Shown: positions 7,501 to 14,453 of the stretch, one piece after another
How the letters are laid out: each line of letters starts with the position of its first letter
Position numbering within the stretch: position 1 is the first letter of the stretch
Assembly: GCA_964412385.1 (NCBI GenBank)
Contig: CAYPOV010000010.1
Location: 1-30,471 of the forward strand
Length of the DNA: 30,471 nt
Direction: 5' to 3'
Source: JBGSYN01 sp964412385
Lineage (GTDB): Bacteria > Pseudomonadota > Alphaproteobacteria > Geminicoccales > Geminicoccaceae
Made by a program: the position numbers and the translations under genes
Notes under the pieces: model-generated
The model's input: the letters and a program-made list of their open reading frames with translations, nothing else
Told to the model about the DNA's origin: nothing
Database searches by the model: none

Positions 7501-9822
7501 CTACGCCACAATAAAATCGAACTCGGTGGTGCCGAGGCTCGTGCCGTCACGGGTGATCGGTTCCACCTTGAGCTCGTATTGGCCAGGAAGAAATTCTATT
7601 CCGGATGCGAAGTCACCGATATCCGGATTGCCGAAAAGCGAATAAGGCTCGACAAATTCGGTATTGGAGAAATCGATCGGGCCGTCGAGGTCGAGATTGA
7701 TTTTGTGCACCCTGGGCTCGAGCCCGCTGCCGTCGACCACATAGGCGGCAAGGCCGAGCTCGACGCCTGCGAGTTCCGAGGCATTGAAGACGGCACCATC
7801 CGCGATGCGTGAATATTCCTGTCGGTTGGCGATATCGAAGAATGAAACGGTTATGTCCTCAACATCATAGTCGACAATGGTGAAATCGAATACCGACACG
7901 CCCAAGCTCGCTCCGTCAAAGCCGATCGGGTCGACGGATAGTTTGTATTCCCCTTGGGGAAAGGGACGGCCATTGGAATAATCACCGTCAGTGGGATTAC
8001 CAAACAAGGAGTAGGGCGAGGAAAATTCCGTATTTGACACATCGATCGGACCGTCGAGATCGAGCGAGATCTTTTGAACCAGCCCTTGAATCGGACTGTC
8101 GCTCGGGACAAAGGCGGCGATGCCAAGGTCAACACCCTCGAACGTCGGACTGCCGAAGGTTCCGCCATCGATAATCGGCATGAACTCTTGTTCGGCGTCA
8201 TTATCGAGGAACGATGCCGTCACGGCGCCATCATCATTGGTGATAACCGAAGATGTGGATGCATTGAAAAAATCAAAAAATTGGCTGGCCTCAGGGCTCA
8301 AGCTGAGGTTGACCGAGAAACTCTCATCGGGCTCGTTCGCGGTATCGCCGGCAACCTCGATTGAGATCGTCTGGGATGTCTCACCGGCAGCAAAAGACAC
8401 AATTCCCGCTGGCAGAAGACCTCCAAAAAAGTCGTTCGCACTCGCAGGCGCCCCACCGGAGCCCGATACCGCATAGTTGACGTCGAGCGGCAAATCCGAT
8501 TCCGGACGAGAAACCGTGAAGGTAAACGTCTTCGAGCCACTATTGCCCTCAACACGTGCGTCCTGGTCGGCCGAGATTGAGATCAGACCACGTTTCGAGG
8601 CATCGATCGGAACCGTGTCGATAATCGGATCGGCAATCTGATCCGCTGCCGCCGCCGCATCGATCGCGGCGATATCTCCGGTCAGCACAAAGTCAAGGAT
8701 TGCCGCTTCGCGCAGGATCGGGTTGTCAATCCCGACGGCATCGACGGCAGCGATAGCCGCTTCCAAGAGGTCGGCTGGGAGCTGGTCGATCGATATGGTG
8801 TCACCGGGCGCAAGGTAAGGTGTCGATGGGCCATCGAGGAGCGATGTGGCAGCGTCCAGAACCCAGCTCGCGGCATAAGGGCCATAGAGCGTTTCCACAG
8901 GAACCGGGGTCGCCAACACCGTACCGTCGGCGAGTGCCAAATCGTTCGATGGATTGCCGTCGGCATTCCCCAACAAACCTTCGAACGATCCCAGAGGCCG
9001 GCTTTGATCAATACCGAGATGCAAACTCAGGAAACTCGAAAAGCCCGTAATCGTCAGTGTTTCGCCACTGGGATAGTTGACAACGAGGCCATCCGCGTCA
9101 TTGGCAATGGAACCGGTTCCAACCGCAATCGATGCACCGACCGCCGGTATCGGCGTTTCGATTCCATTGATGCGCAGAACCGGCGCTTCGGGACTGATAT
9201 TGTCATAGGAAATCTTGTTGCCCTCGATTTCAGTCGCGACGGCTTCGATGTAGGAAGCTCGGTCGAAAACCGGCTTGGTTCGTATGTGAATCTCGTAGGG
9301 CGATCCGGATGTGGCACGCGCCAGCAAGAACTCGCCGGTAGCTTGGAAATCATAGGCAACGTTGTCAAAAGTAATGAGGTGAGGATCGCCAAAAGCTTTG
9401 CCTCCGACCATATCCACGCCATCGTCGCCGATAAATAGACCTGATGCATCACCGTCGGTAATCACAATCGAATCACGAATGCCAAGAAGTTTTTGGTGTT
9501 CTTCAGATGCCGGAACCTCAGCATTGAGCAAAAAGCTATACTGGTCTGAAGCTTCAATCTCGAAATCAAATCTAACGTCAGTCGAACCATCGGCACCGGA
9601 TAGGAAGATCGGAACGGCAACTTCACTCTGTCCCGCGGGCATCGTAACGACGAAATCGTTGAAAACAAATCCAGGTGTCGGCGTCGATCCGTCGAGATCA
9701 ATGAGAACATCATAGTCGAGGCTCCCTGAGCGTTCGAAAGTATAGGTTACGGTAGCCTCATCTACCGTCGCCGTAAGAAAATCTTCTCGAATACCGATTT
9801 CCGTTATTGCAGGGATGACCAT
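7501..9822 (-). CDS. Large exported protein: Calx-beta, von Willebrand D, Calx-beta, two C-terminal modules
   Basis: The product has 773 residues and no cysteine. It begins with a Calx-beta-like sandwich (about 8-125, ending in ITDGDASG). A von Willebrand D domain follows at about 142-320, marked by FGDPHLITFDN and DFQATGEF at its start and GLLGNADGNPSNDL near 283-294. An alanine/isoleucine-rich helical linker spans about 340-400, a second Calx-beta about 411-532, then two tandem 117-residue modules at 533-649 and 656-772. There is no signal peptide; the end Asp-Phe-Ile-Val-Ala resembles C-terminal type I secretion signals, which is an inference. The ATG at 9822 has AGGAG 9 nt upstream. It lies 232 bp upstream of, and on the same strand as, the VWA protein gene, so the two may be co-expressed. 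An adhesive or matrix role is likely for this domain set. Confidence 0.88.
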   Translation of the reverse strand: MVIPAITEIGIREDFLTATVDEATVTYTFERSGSLDYDVLIDLDGSTPTPGFVFNDFVVTMPAGQSEVAVPIFLSGADGSTDVRFDFEIEASDQYSFLLNAEVPASEEHQKLLGIRDSIVITDGDASGLFIGDDGVDMVGGKAFGDPHLITFDNVAYDFQATGEFLLARATSGSPYEIHIRTKPVFDRASYIEAVATEIEGNKISYDNISPEAPVLRINGIETPIPAVGASIAVGTGSIANDADGLVVNYPSGETLTITGFSSFLSLHLGIDQSRPLGSFEGLLGNADGNPSNDLALADGTVLATPVPVETLYGPYAASWVLDAATSLLDGPSTPYLAPGDTISIDQLPADLLEAAIAAVDAVGIDNPILREAAILDFVLTGDIAAIDAAAAADQIADPIIDTVPIDASKRGLISISADQDARVEGNSGSKTFTFTVSRPESDLPLDVNYAVSGSGGAPASANDFFGGLLPAGIVSFAAGETSQTISIEVAGDTANEPDESFSVNLSLSPEASQFFDFFNASTSSVITNDDGAVTASFLDNDAEQEFMPIIDGGTFGSPTFEGVDLGIAAFVPSDSPIQGLVQKISLDLDGPIDVSNTEFSSPYSLFGNPTDGDYSNGRPFPQGEYKLSVDPIGFDGASLGVSVFDFTIVDYDVEDITVSFFDIANRQEYSRIADGAVFNASELAGVELGLAAYVVDGSGLEPRVHKINLDLDGPIDFSNTEFVEPYSLFGNPDIGDFASGIEFLPGQYELKVEPITRDGTSLGTTEFDFIVA
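7507..7857 (-). repeat. 117-residue C-terminal module, terminal copy (in the VWD protein)
   Basis: This encodes residues 656-772 of the VWD protein, the last domain. It is closer to the terminal module of the neighbouring VWA protein (72 of 117 identical by hand count) than to the copy just before it in its own chain (60 of 117). It ends in the shared DGTSLGTTE.DF segment. Confidence 0.85.
7876..8226 (-). repeat. 117-residue C-terminal module, inner copy (in the VWD protein)
   Basis: This encodes residues 533-649, the inner member of the tandem pair. It keeps LDLDGPID.SNTE and PYSLFGNP..GDY, but its N-terminal third and its last strand diverge from the terminal copies (SLGVSVFDF instead of SLGTTE.DF). 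Confidence 0.82.
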
Positions 9823-9843
9823 TCTGTTGCGCTCCTCGAAAGT

Positions 9844-10056
9844 TCAGACTTCGTCCTTTACCGAATGCCCCATCATATCAGCGACCGTAGGCATTTCCGA
9901 CCGGACTCTGGATGGGGAAAGCTCAAACACGTTGACACCGCCGACTTCCGAGTACGTCTCAACAGATGAGAGCTTGCCGAAATCGTCAATGCCAGTTTTC
10001 GAAAATCCTGTCTCCCGTTCAATATTCTTCTGAATTCCACCAATATCAAAAACCAC
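9844..10056 (-). CDS. Small open frame upstream of the VWD gene; possible gene remnant
   Basis: This 70-codon frame starts at a GTG (10056) and stops 21 nt before the VWD gene, on the same strand. The composition is protein-like, with no cysteine and an acidic tail. No good ribosome site is seen, and a TAG lies three codons before the GTG. Reading two codons further back gives His-Val-Val-Phe-Asp-Ile, the same six residues that follow Thr-Ala-Gly around the catalytic His of the protease in the VWA gene. It may be a remnant of such a domain, a short gene, or chance. No function is assigned. Confidence 0.25.
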   Translation of the reverse strand: MVFDIGGIQKNIERETGFSKTGIDDFGKLSSVETYSEVGGVNVFELSPSRVRSEMPTVADMMGHSVKDEV

Positions 10057-10539
10057 GTGCCGCGACTAACTAGCTGATTTTACGACATCTTGGAAGTTCG
10101 TTGTCCGCGGTAAGGTAACCGGATCAGTGTTCTCCATTGTTCATGAGACGGACATAATCATTAGAACCGACGTAGACACGGCATAGGCTTCGAACGACGT
10201 CTTTCGATTGTCACGCTGATCACAGAATGTGTTGTAAACTAGAGATTGATTTTACCGGCGATATCTCTCCAAAAAAACTGAGGCATCAATTTTTGCGTGC
10301 TCAATCACATCGTGCATTATCTGCATCCGTTTTTCATCCACCTCACTGACGCATCTCCGACTTGACTCGCCAAATCTCGAACGGCTTAGAGCAGATGGAA
10401 GCCTCCCAGCCTGGCATCAATCACTTTTGGATTTTCTAGTCTCATTGGCTTCTTGCCGTAACACAGCGCCAGAGCTCAAGCTGCGAAATTTGAGAGGTAT
10501 GGAGGTCTTCGTCTGAACTGGCTCGGCCGTCGTTGCGAG
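10057..10539. other. Gene-poor, AT-richer spacer
   Basis: No coding frame with recognisable similarity was found on either strand in these roughly 480 bases. Base composition is visibly lower in GC than the flanking housekeeping genes. Short frames end in frequent stops. No transposase, tRNA or strong terminator hairpin was recognised. It probably contains the promoter for the leftward exported-protein genes, but I could not place one confidently. Confidence 0.5.
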
Positions 10540-10938
10540 CTAGCCCGAATCCTCAATCCGTTCCATATCGTCGTCGGAGAGGCCGAAATGATGTCCGATC
10601 TCATGAATGAGGACATGTCTGACCACGTGTTCCAGGTCGTCGCCGGTTTCGGTCCAATAATCGAGAATTGGGCGACGATAGAGAAAGATCATATCGAGCT
10701 CACCGGACGGTACGTTCAGGGTCTCTTTGTTGCCGATCGGGATACCTTGATAGAGTCCCATGAGTGCGAACGGATCACCGATGCCCAATTCCTCGAGAAC
10801 GGCGTCTTCGGCGAAATTCTCAACGACAATCGGCACATCGCCGACAAGGGCGCGAAAGGGTTCCGGAAGATCGTCGAGCGCTCGCCGTGCAATCGCCTCG
10901 ATGTCGTCCAAGGACGGCGCCATATGTCCAAGTGTCAT
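10540..10938 (-). CDS. Zincin-like metallopeptidase family protein
   Basis: This 132-residue protein carries HEIGHHFGLSD at residues 112-122, a complete HExxHxxGxxD zinc site (His112, Glu113, His116, Asp122). It matches the small zincin-like family once labelled DUF1025, common in alphaproteobacteria, whose members are one compact domain of about 120-140 residues. The segment ELDMIFLYRRPILD (80-93) before the helix with the zinc site is also typical. No signal peptide is seen, so it is cytoplasmic. The physiological substrate is unknown. ATG 10938 is used; ATG 10923 (residue 6) is an alternative. It is divergent from phhB across 58 bp, which must hold both promoters. Confidence 0.88.
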   Translation of the reverse strand: MTLGHMAPSLDDIEAIARRALDDLPEPFRALVGDVPIVVENFAEDAVLEELGIGDPFALMGLYQGIPIGNKETLNVPSGELDMIFLYRRPILDYWTETGDDLEHVVRHVLIHEIGHHFGLSDDDMERIEDSG

Positions 10939-10996
10939 TGCGACCTGTCAGTGCCAGCTTAGGTTCTAACGAAGGGCATTGCTTACGGAGATTGTT

Positions 10997-11284
10997 ATGG
11001 CGGAGCTACTGAGCGAAAGCGATCGCGAAAAACTGGTCGAGGAACTCGACGCTTGGGAGATCGCCGATGACGGCAAGTCGATCACCAAAACCTTCGCGTT
11101 CGGTGATTTTAGCGAGGCCTTCGCGTTCATGACGCGCGGCGCCATCATGGCGGAAAAACTCGATCATCATCCCGAATGGTTCAATGTCTACAATCGGGTC
11201 GAGGTCAAGCTTTCGACTCATGATGCGGGCGGTGTCACCGAGCTTGATATCGCACTTGCCAAAGCGCTCGACGCCTACGCTTAA
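10997..11284 (+). CDS. phhB: Pterin-4a-carbinolamine dehydratase
   Basis: This 95-residue enzyme dehydrates 4a-hydroxytetrahydrobiopterin, recycling the cofactor used by aromatic amino acid hydroxylases. The signature EKLDHHPEWFNVYNRV (about 52-67), with the His-His-Pro triplet, is intact and the length is normal. The frame extends to a TTG at 10979, but ACGGAG at 10985-10990 lies 6 nt before the ATG at 10997, which also gives the usual length. No phenylalanine hydroxylase gene is in the window. Its TAA shares TTAA (11281-11284) with the stop of the GNAT gene on the other strand. Confidence 0.93.
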   Translation: MAELLSESDREKLVEELDAWEIADDGKSITKTFAFGDFSEAFAFMTRGAIMAEKLDHHPEWFNVYNRVEVKLSTHDAGGVTELDIALAKALDAYA

Positions 11285-11784
11285 AGCAGTCGGTACATCA
11301 CATAGGCGTCGACATATCCCAGGTCCCGGTGATTGAACGCCTGGCTGAGCGTGCCGACGACCTCGAATCCCATTGAGCGCCAGAGCTTGATGGCGTGGCG
11401 ATTGGTCGAGACAACCAAATTGTACTGCATTGCGTGGTAGCCAAGATCTCTGGCGGCTTGGAGCGAGTGCGCGCACATGGCGCGGCCGACACCCGATCCT
11501 CGCGCCTTCTCGGCAACCATGTAGCCGGCATTGCATATATGTGCGCCGAGGGAGGGCTGATTGTCCTTGAGATAGTAGGTGCCAGCGATGCCGCCCTTAT
11601 GCTCGGCAACGTAGGTGGCTCGTGGCAGCTCACACCAGGCCTTGATTGCGGATGTGCGATCGATGTCGGTTGAAAAAGGATAGGTGTCGCCTTGTGAGAC
11701 GACATCACGAACAATAGCCCAGATCCCGTCTTGATCGGCCCGCGTTGCTGCGCGGATGACGGTTTCCGCCTTGGGCTCACCCAA
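11281..11784 (-). CDS. GNAT-family N-acetyltransferase at the end of the atp cluster
   Basis: This 167-residue single-domain acetyltransferase has the acetyl-CoA loop ARGSGVG at about 93-99 after the AGYMVAE strand. ALKLWRSMGF-like sequence near 130-139 (HAIKLWRSMGFEVVG) is motif B, with the Asn-x-x-Ala/Leu-Tyr-type helix changed to a Trp. The substrate is unknown. The only start that keeps the IRAATRADQDGIW opening is a TTG at 11784, which overlaps the last 8 bases of atpF, so it is probably translated from the atp transcript. It converges with phhB and shares TTAA. Its presence at the end of an F0 gene cluster is unexpected, and nothing ties it functionally to ATP synthase. Confidence 0.82.
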   Translation of the reverse strand: MGEPKAETVIRAATRADQDGIWAIVRDVVSQGDTYPFSTDIDRTSAIKAWCELPRATYVAEHKGGIAGTYYLKDNQPSLGAHICNAGYMVAEKARGSGVGRAMCAHSLQAARDLGYHAMQYNLVVSTNRHAIKLWRSMGFEVVGTLSQAFNHRDLGYVDAYVMYRLL

Positions 11785-12250
11785 GCTTCTGGCGTACCTC
11801 GTCGATCGCCTGATTGGCCGCTTTCGCGACCTGGTCGCCCGTCATCTTTTCGGTGATCAGCGCGCGCGTGGTTTGCACGGCGAGCTGTGCTGAACGCGCC
11901 CGGATTTCTTGGACAGCGCGTGCTTGTTCACGGGCGATCCGGTCATTGGCCTGAGCCGTCCGCCTCTCGACCATCTCTTCGAAATCGGCCTTGAGTTGAG
12001 CCTCCAGACGTTCCCGTTCATGGGCCGCGCGCTCTCTTATCTCGGCCGCCCGCTGCTCGCCCTCATGGAGCTTGCGTTGATATTCGGCGAGCATGGTCTT
12101 GGCATCTTCATGAAGCTTTTGCGCTTCCTCGAGTTCCTCGCGGATCTTGTCAGCGCGCCGATCGAGAGTGCCGAAGAGGGCTCCCCGATATTTCCAATAG
12201 AGAAATCCGCCCAAGAGGAGCAACGCCGCCAGTAGAAACAGTTCCAACAT
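11777..12250 (-). CDS. atpF: ATP synthase F0 subunit b
   Basis: This is the b subunit of the peripheral stalk: a single membrane anchor (about residues 3-19, LFLLAALLLLGGFLYW) followed by a long charged helix. It connects F0 to F1 and pairs with b'. The product is 157 residues from ATG 12250, one base after the b' stop. The frame could extend to a GTG at 12274 (165 residues) inside the b' gene, but the ATG fits the membrane segment better. The Glu/Arg/Lys/Ala-rich stretch from about 30 to 135 is the coiled coil. It is last of the F0 genes here; the F1 genes are not in the window, as is usual in alphaproteobacteria. Confidence 0.93.
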   Translation of the reverse strand: MLELFLLAALLLLGGFLYWKYRGALFGTLDRRADKIREELEEAQKLHEDAKTMLAEYQRKLHEGEQRAAEIRERAAHERERLEAQLKADFEEMVERRTAQANDRIAREQARAVQEIRARSAQLAVQTTRALITEKMTGDQVAKAANQAIDEVRQKLG

Positions 12251-12251
12251 C

Positions 12252-12917
12252 TTAGGCAGCCTCGTTTGTGACACGCCCTAAGGCGGCTCGCGCTTCATCT
12301 TCGGTGACGTCGATGCCGGCAAGCTTTTGGGTGGCCATGCGCGCAGCATCGATGGCGACATTGTTGATTTCCGCCATCGCGGAGTTTCGAGCGCTCGCGA
12401 TCTCGGCTTCAGCCTTTTGGATTTTGGAGGCGAGTTCAGCATCGAGCGCGCGTTCTTTCTCGGCGTGCTCGCTGGCAATCAGATCATGAACCTCTTGGAT
12501 CTGTGCGGCCGCCTCGCTCTGCGCCTCGGCAACCGCAGCCTCGTATTGCTCGAGCGCCTTCTCGGCGTCCCGGCGATACATGGCGGCCTTGTCGAGATCA
12601 TTGGCGATACGGTCTTGCCGTGCCTCCAAGATCTCGGCGACCCGTGGCAGGGCCTTGGTCTTCATCAACCAATAGAGGAACAGGAACAGAATGATCAGCC
12701 AGAAGATCTGGCTCGGATAGGTCGCCGTGTCGAGTTGAGGAAGAACGTCGTGCTCTCCCTCGGCGTGATCACCGCTACCGTCTGTTGCGTGTTCGGAAAC
12801 TTCTCCGCTCGCAGGTGCTGTCTCGGTGTCCGCGGCATAAAGGCCTGTCGTGAATGCCAACAGGCTCAGCGCGACGACAACGAGTGCCAGACCGCGCTGC
12901 CAAATCACCCTGTTCAT
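12252..12917 (-). CDS. atpF': ATP synthase F0 subunit b'
   Basis: This is the second b-type stalk subunit, which forms a heterodimer with b in alphaproteobacteria and photosynthetic bacteria. From ATG 12917 the product is 221 residues. It has a signal-peptide-like segment (WQRGLALVVVALSLLAF, then GLYAAD), an acidic His-rich stretch (about 30-60), the membrane anchor (about 70-88, SQIFWLIILFLFLYWLM) and a long Ala/Glu-rich coiled coil to the end. TTG 12923 is an alternative start. The extra leader makes it longer than b. It is preceded by atpE and its TAA lies one base before the atpF ATG. Confidence 0.92.
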   Translation of the reverse strand: MNRVIWQRGLALVVVALSLLAFTTGLYAADTETAPASGEVSEHATDGSGDHAEGEHDVLPQLDTATYPSQIFWLIILFLFLYWLMKTKALPRVAEILEARQDRIANDLDKAAMYRRDAEKALEQYEAAVAEAQSEAAAQIQEVHDLIASEHAEKERALDAELASKIQKAEAEIASARNSAMAEINNVAIDAARMATQKLAGIDVTEDEARAALGRVTNEAA

Positions 12918-12950
12918 GGCCAAAAACGTCTCCGGTAGCCGGAAGGCCTC

Positions 12951-13175
12951 TTACGTGAAGAGAACCAGAAAGGCGATGAGCAGGGCGAAAAGACCGACAG
13001 CTTCAACAAGTGCGAAGCCGATAATCGCGAATGGGAAAACGCGCTGTTGCACCGACGGATTGCGCCCGACGGTCGCGATCAGCGTCGAGAACACATTACC
13101 GATGCCGATGCCAACCCCGAACAGGGCGATCGTCGCAAGACCGGCACCAATCATTTTCGCAGCTTCTAGTTCCAT
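12951..13175 (-). CDS. atpE: ATP synthase F0 subunit c
   Basis: This is the proteolipid ring subunit that carries protons. The 74-residue hairpin has a first helix with the Gly-rich GVGIGIG (20-26), a polar loop Arg38-Asn39-Pro40, and a second helix with the ion-binding carboxylate Glu58 in ALVEAVG. The sodium-binding Glu-Ser/Thr pattern is absent, so protons are the likely ion. A GAGGAG lies 8 nt before ATG 13175. A GTG at 13184 would add three residues (Met-Glu-Phe) and is less likely. Confidence 0.96.
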   Translation of the reverse strand: MELEAAKMIGAGLATIALFGVGIGIGNVFSTLIATVGRNPSVQQRVFPFAIIGFALVEAVGLFALLIAFLVLFT

Positions 13176-13238
13176 GAACTCCACTCCTCTTTTGGAAGAT
13201 CCGTCGTTGGTCTTTAGGGTTGATCGAGCTTGGCCGGT

Positions 13239-13964
13239 TTAGTGCATATGAATGGCATCGTTGAGATAGATGCATGTCAGCACTGTAAAGACGTAGGCCT
13301 GAAGAAAAGCAACGGCGATTTCGAATCCGGTCAGTGCAACAACCACTAAGAATGGGGCAACACCGAAGATGCCGAGGGCGGTGATAAAGCCCGCGAACAC
13401 CTTCATCATGGTGTGTCCGCCCATCATGTTGACAAAAAGACGGACGGAAAGGCTGACCGGGCGCACGCAATAAGAGATGATTTCGATCGGCACCAGAAGC
13501 GGCAGCATGGCTGCAGGCGCTCCTTCGGGTACGAAAAACTTTAAGAACTTGATGCCGTGGATCCAAAATCCCAGCACCGTGACCCCTACCCACACACAAG
13601 CCGCCATGAAAAACGTGACGATGATGTGGCTCGTGAAGGTGAAGGAATAAGGGATCATCCCCAGCATGTTGCCGAAGAGAATGAAGGTGAACAAAGTGAA
13701 AATAAGGGGAAAGAAGCGCATCCCCTCTTTGCCCGCATTGTCCCTCAATAAGTTCGCGACGAACTCGTAACAGAGCTCCACCACCGACTGCAGCCGTCCG
13801 GGAATCAGGGCGTGGTGGCGGGTTCCGGCCATTACCAGATAGTAAACGCAGCCGACCGCAATCGCCATCCACAGCGACGAGTTGGTGAAGGATAGGTCGA
13901 CCTTCTCAACCGAAAGCTCAATGATAGGAACGATCTGGAACTGATGGAGCGGATCTGTTGCCAC
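13239..13964 (-). CDS. atpB: ATP synthase F0 subunit a
   Basis: This 241-residue membrane protein forms the proton half-channels next to the c ring. The essential arginine is Arg175 in SLSVRLFVNMMGGH. Five to six hydrophobic helices are visible, and the GNMLGMIPYSF motif near 98-108 is typical. The start is a GTG at 13964, giving the family-typical beginning Met-Ala-x-Asp-Pro-x-His-Gln-Phe, so no upstream extension is needed. It follows atpI on the same strand across 87 bp. Confidence 0.96.
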   Translation of the reverse strand: MATDPLHQFQIVPIIELSVEKVDLSFTNSSLWMAIAVGCVYYLVMAGTRHHALIPGRLQSVVELCYEFVANLLRDNAGKEGMRFFPLIFTLFTFILFGNMLGMIPYSFTFTSHIIVTFFMAACVWVGVTVLGFWIHGIKFLKFFVPEGAPAAMLPLLVPIEIISYCVRPVSLSVRLFVNMMGGHTMMKVFAGFITALGIFGVAPFLVVVALTGFEIAVAFLQAYVFTVLTCIYLNDAIHMH

Positions 13965-14051
13965 GCGGCACTCTCAATTGCGGTCGTTAGCCTGGTGTCA
14001 CTACAATATCATTCGCTGTTCGGCCACCCCGAACGCGCGGCCGCAGATTGC

Positions 14052-14402
14052 TCAGTTGGTGCCGTTCGATCCAGTCTCGCCCGGCGTTGCAAATCGCCGC
14101 AGGTAGCGCCACGCGTTGAGCACGCCTGCTGCGGCCCCTAGAAAGAAAAGAAGGATCAGGAATAGCGGCGAGGTATTGAGCCAGCTATCGAGCCCCCAGC
14201 CCATCAACGCGCCACCGGCGACACCGGCGAGTAACTCGATACCGACTTGAACACCGGGCCCGAACTTGCCTCGTGCCTGCGCATGGGCCTCATCTTCGAT
14301 ATCCTTGTCCGGTCCGTGCTCTTTGCGCAGCTTGTCCAGCCTCGCATCGAAGCTGCTAAACTCTTTTGGGGTTTTGTCTTCGGAGCCGTTTATTTCCGCC
14401 AT
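14052..14402 (-). CDS. atpI: AtpI/AtpZ-type ATP synthase accessory protein
   Basis: This 116-residue protein has a charged soluble N-terminus (about 1-45) followed by two membrane helices: GIELLAGVAGGALMGWGLD at about 54-72 and FLILLFFLGAAAGVLNAW at about 80-97. This is the layout of AtpI proteins, which help c-ring assembly or ion uptake and stand first in alphaproteobacterial F0 operons. ATG 14402 is preferred to a TTG at 14408. The smc stop lies about 50 bp upstream on the same strand, so read-through from smc is possible. Confidence 0.9.
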   Translation of the reverse strand: MAEINGSEDKTPKEFSSFDARLDKLRKEHGPDKDIEDEAHAQARGKFGPGVQVGIELLAGVAGGALMGWGLDSWLNTSPLFLILLFFLGAAAGVLNAWRYLRRFATPGETGSNGTN

Positions 14403-14453
14403 CGGCAATTCCTTGAGCCTTGAATGGCGCCTACGCGCTTCCGCCAGAGCCTT

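Noticed and set aside
10081..10260. Hidden protease N-terminus or small gene on the minus strand
   Set aside because: I translated the three minus-strand frames. All are broken by stops within short distances and show no convincing similarity.
3609..10539. Mobile element or prophage island
   Set aside because: Composition is uneven, but no integrase, transposase, terminal repeats, tRNA or phage gene is present.
12327..12938. Plus-strand frame of 203 codons across atpF'
   Set aside because: It is antisense to a subunit with a clear anchor and coiled coil, and has no independent support.
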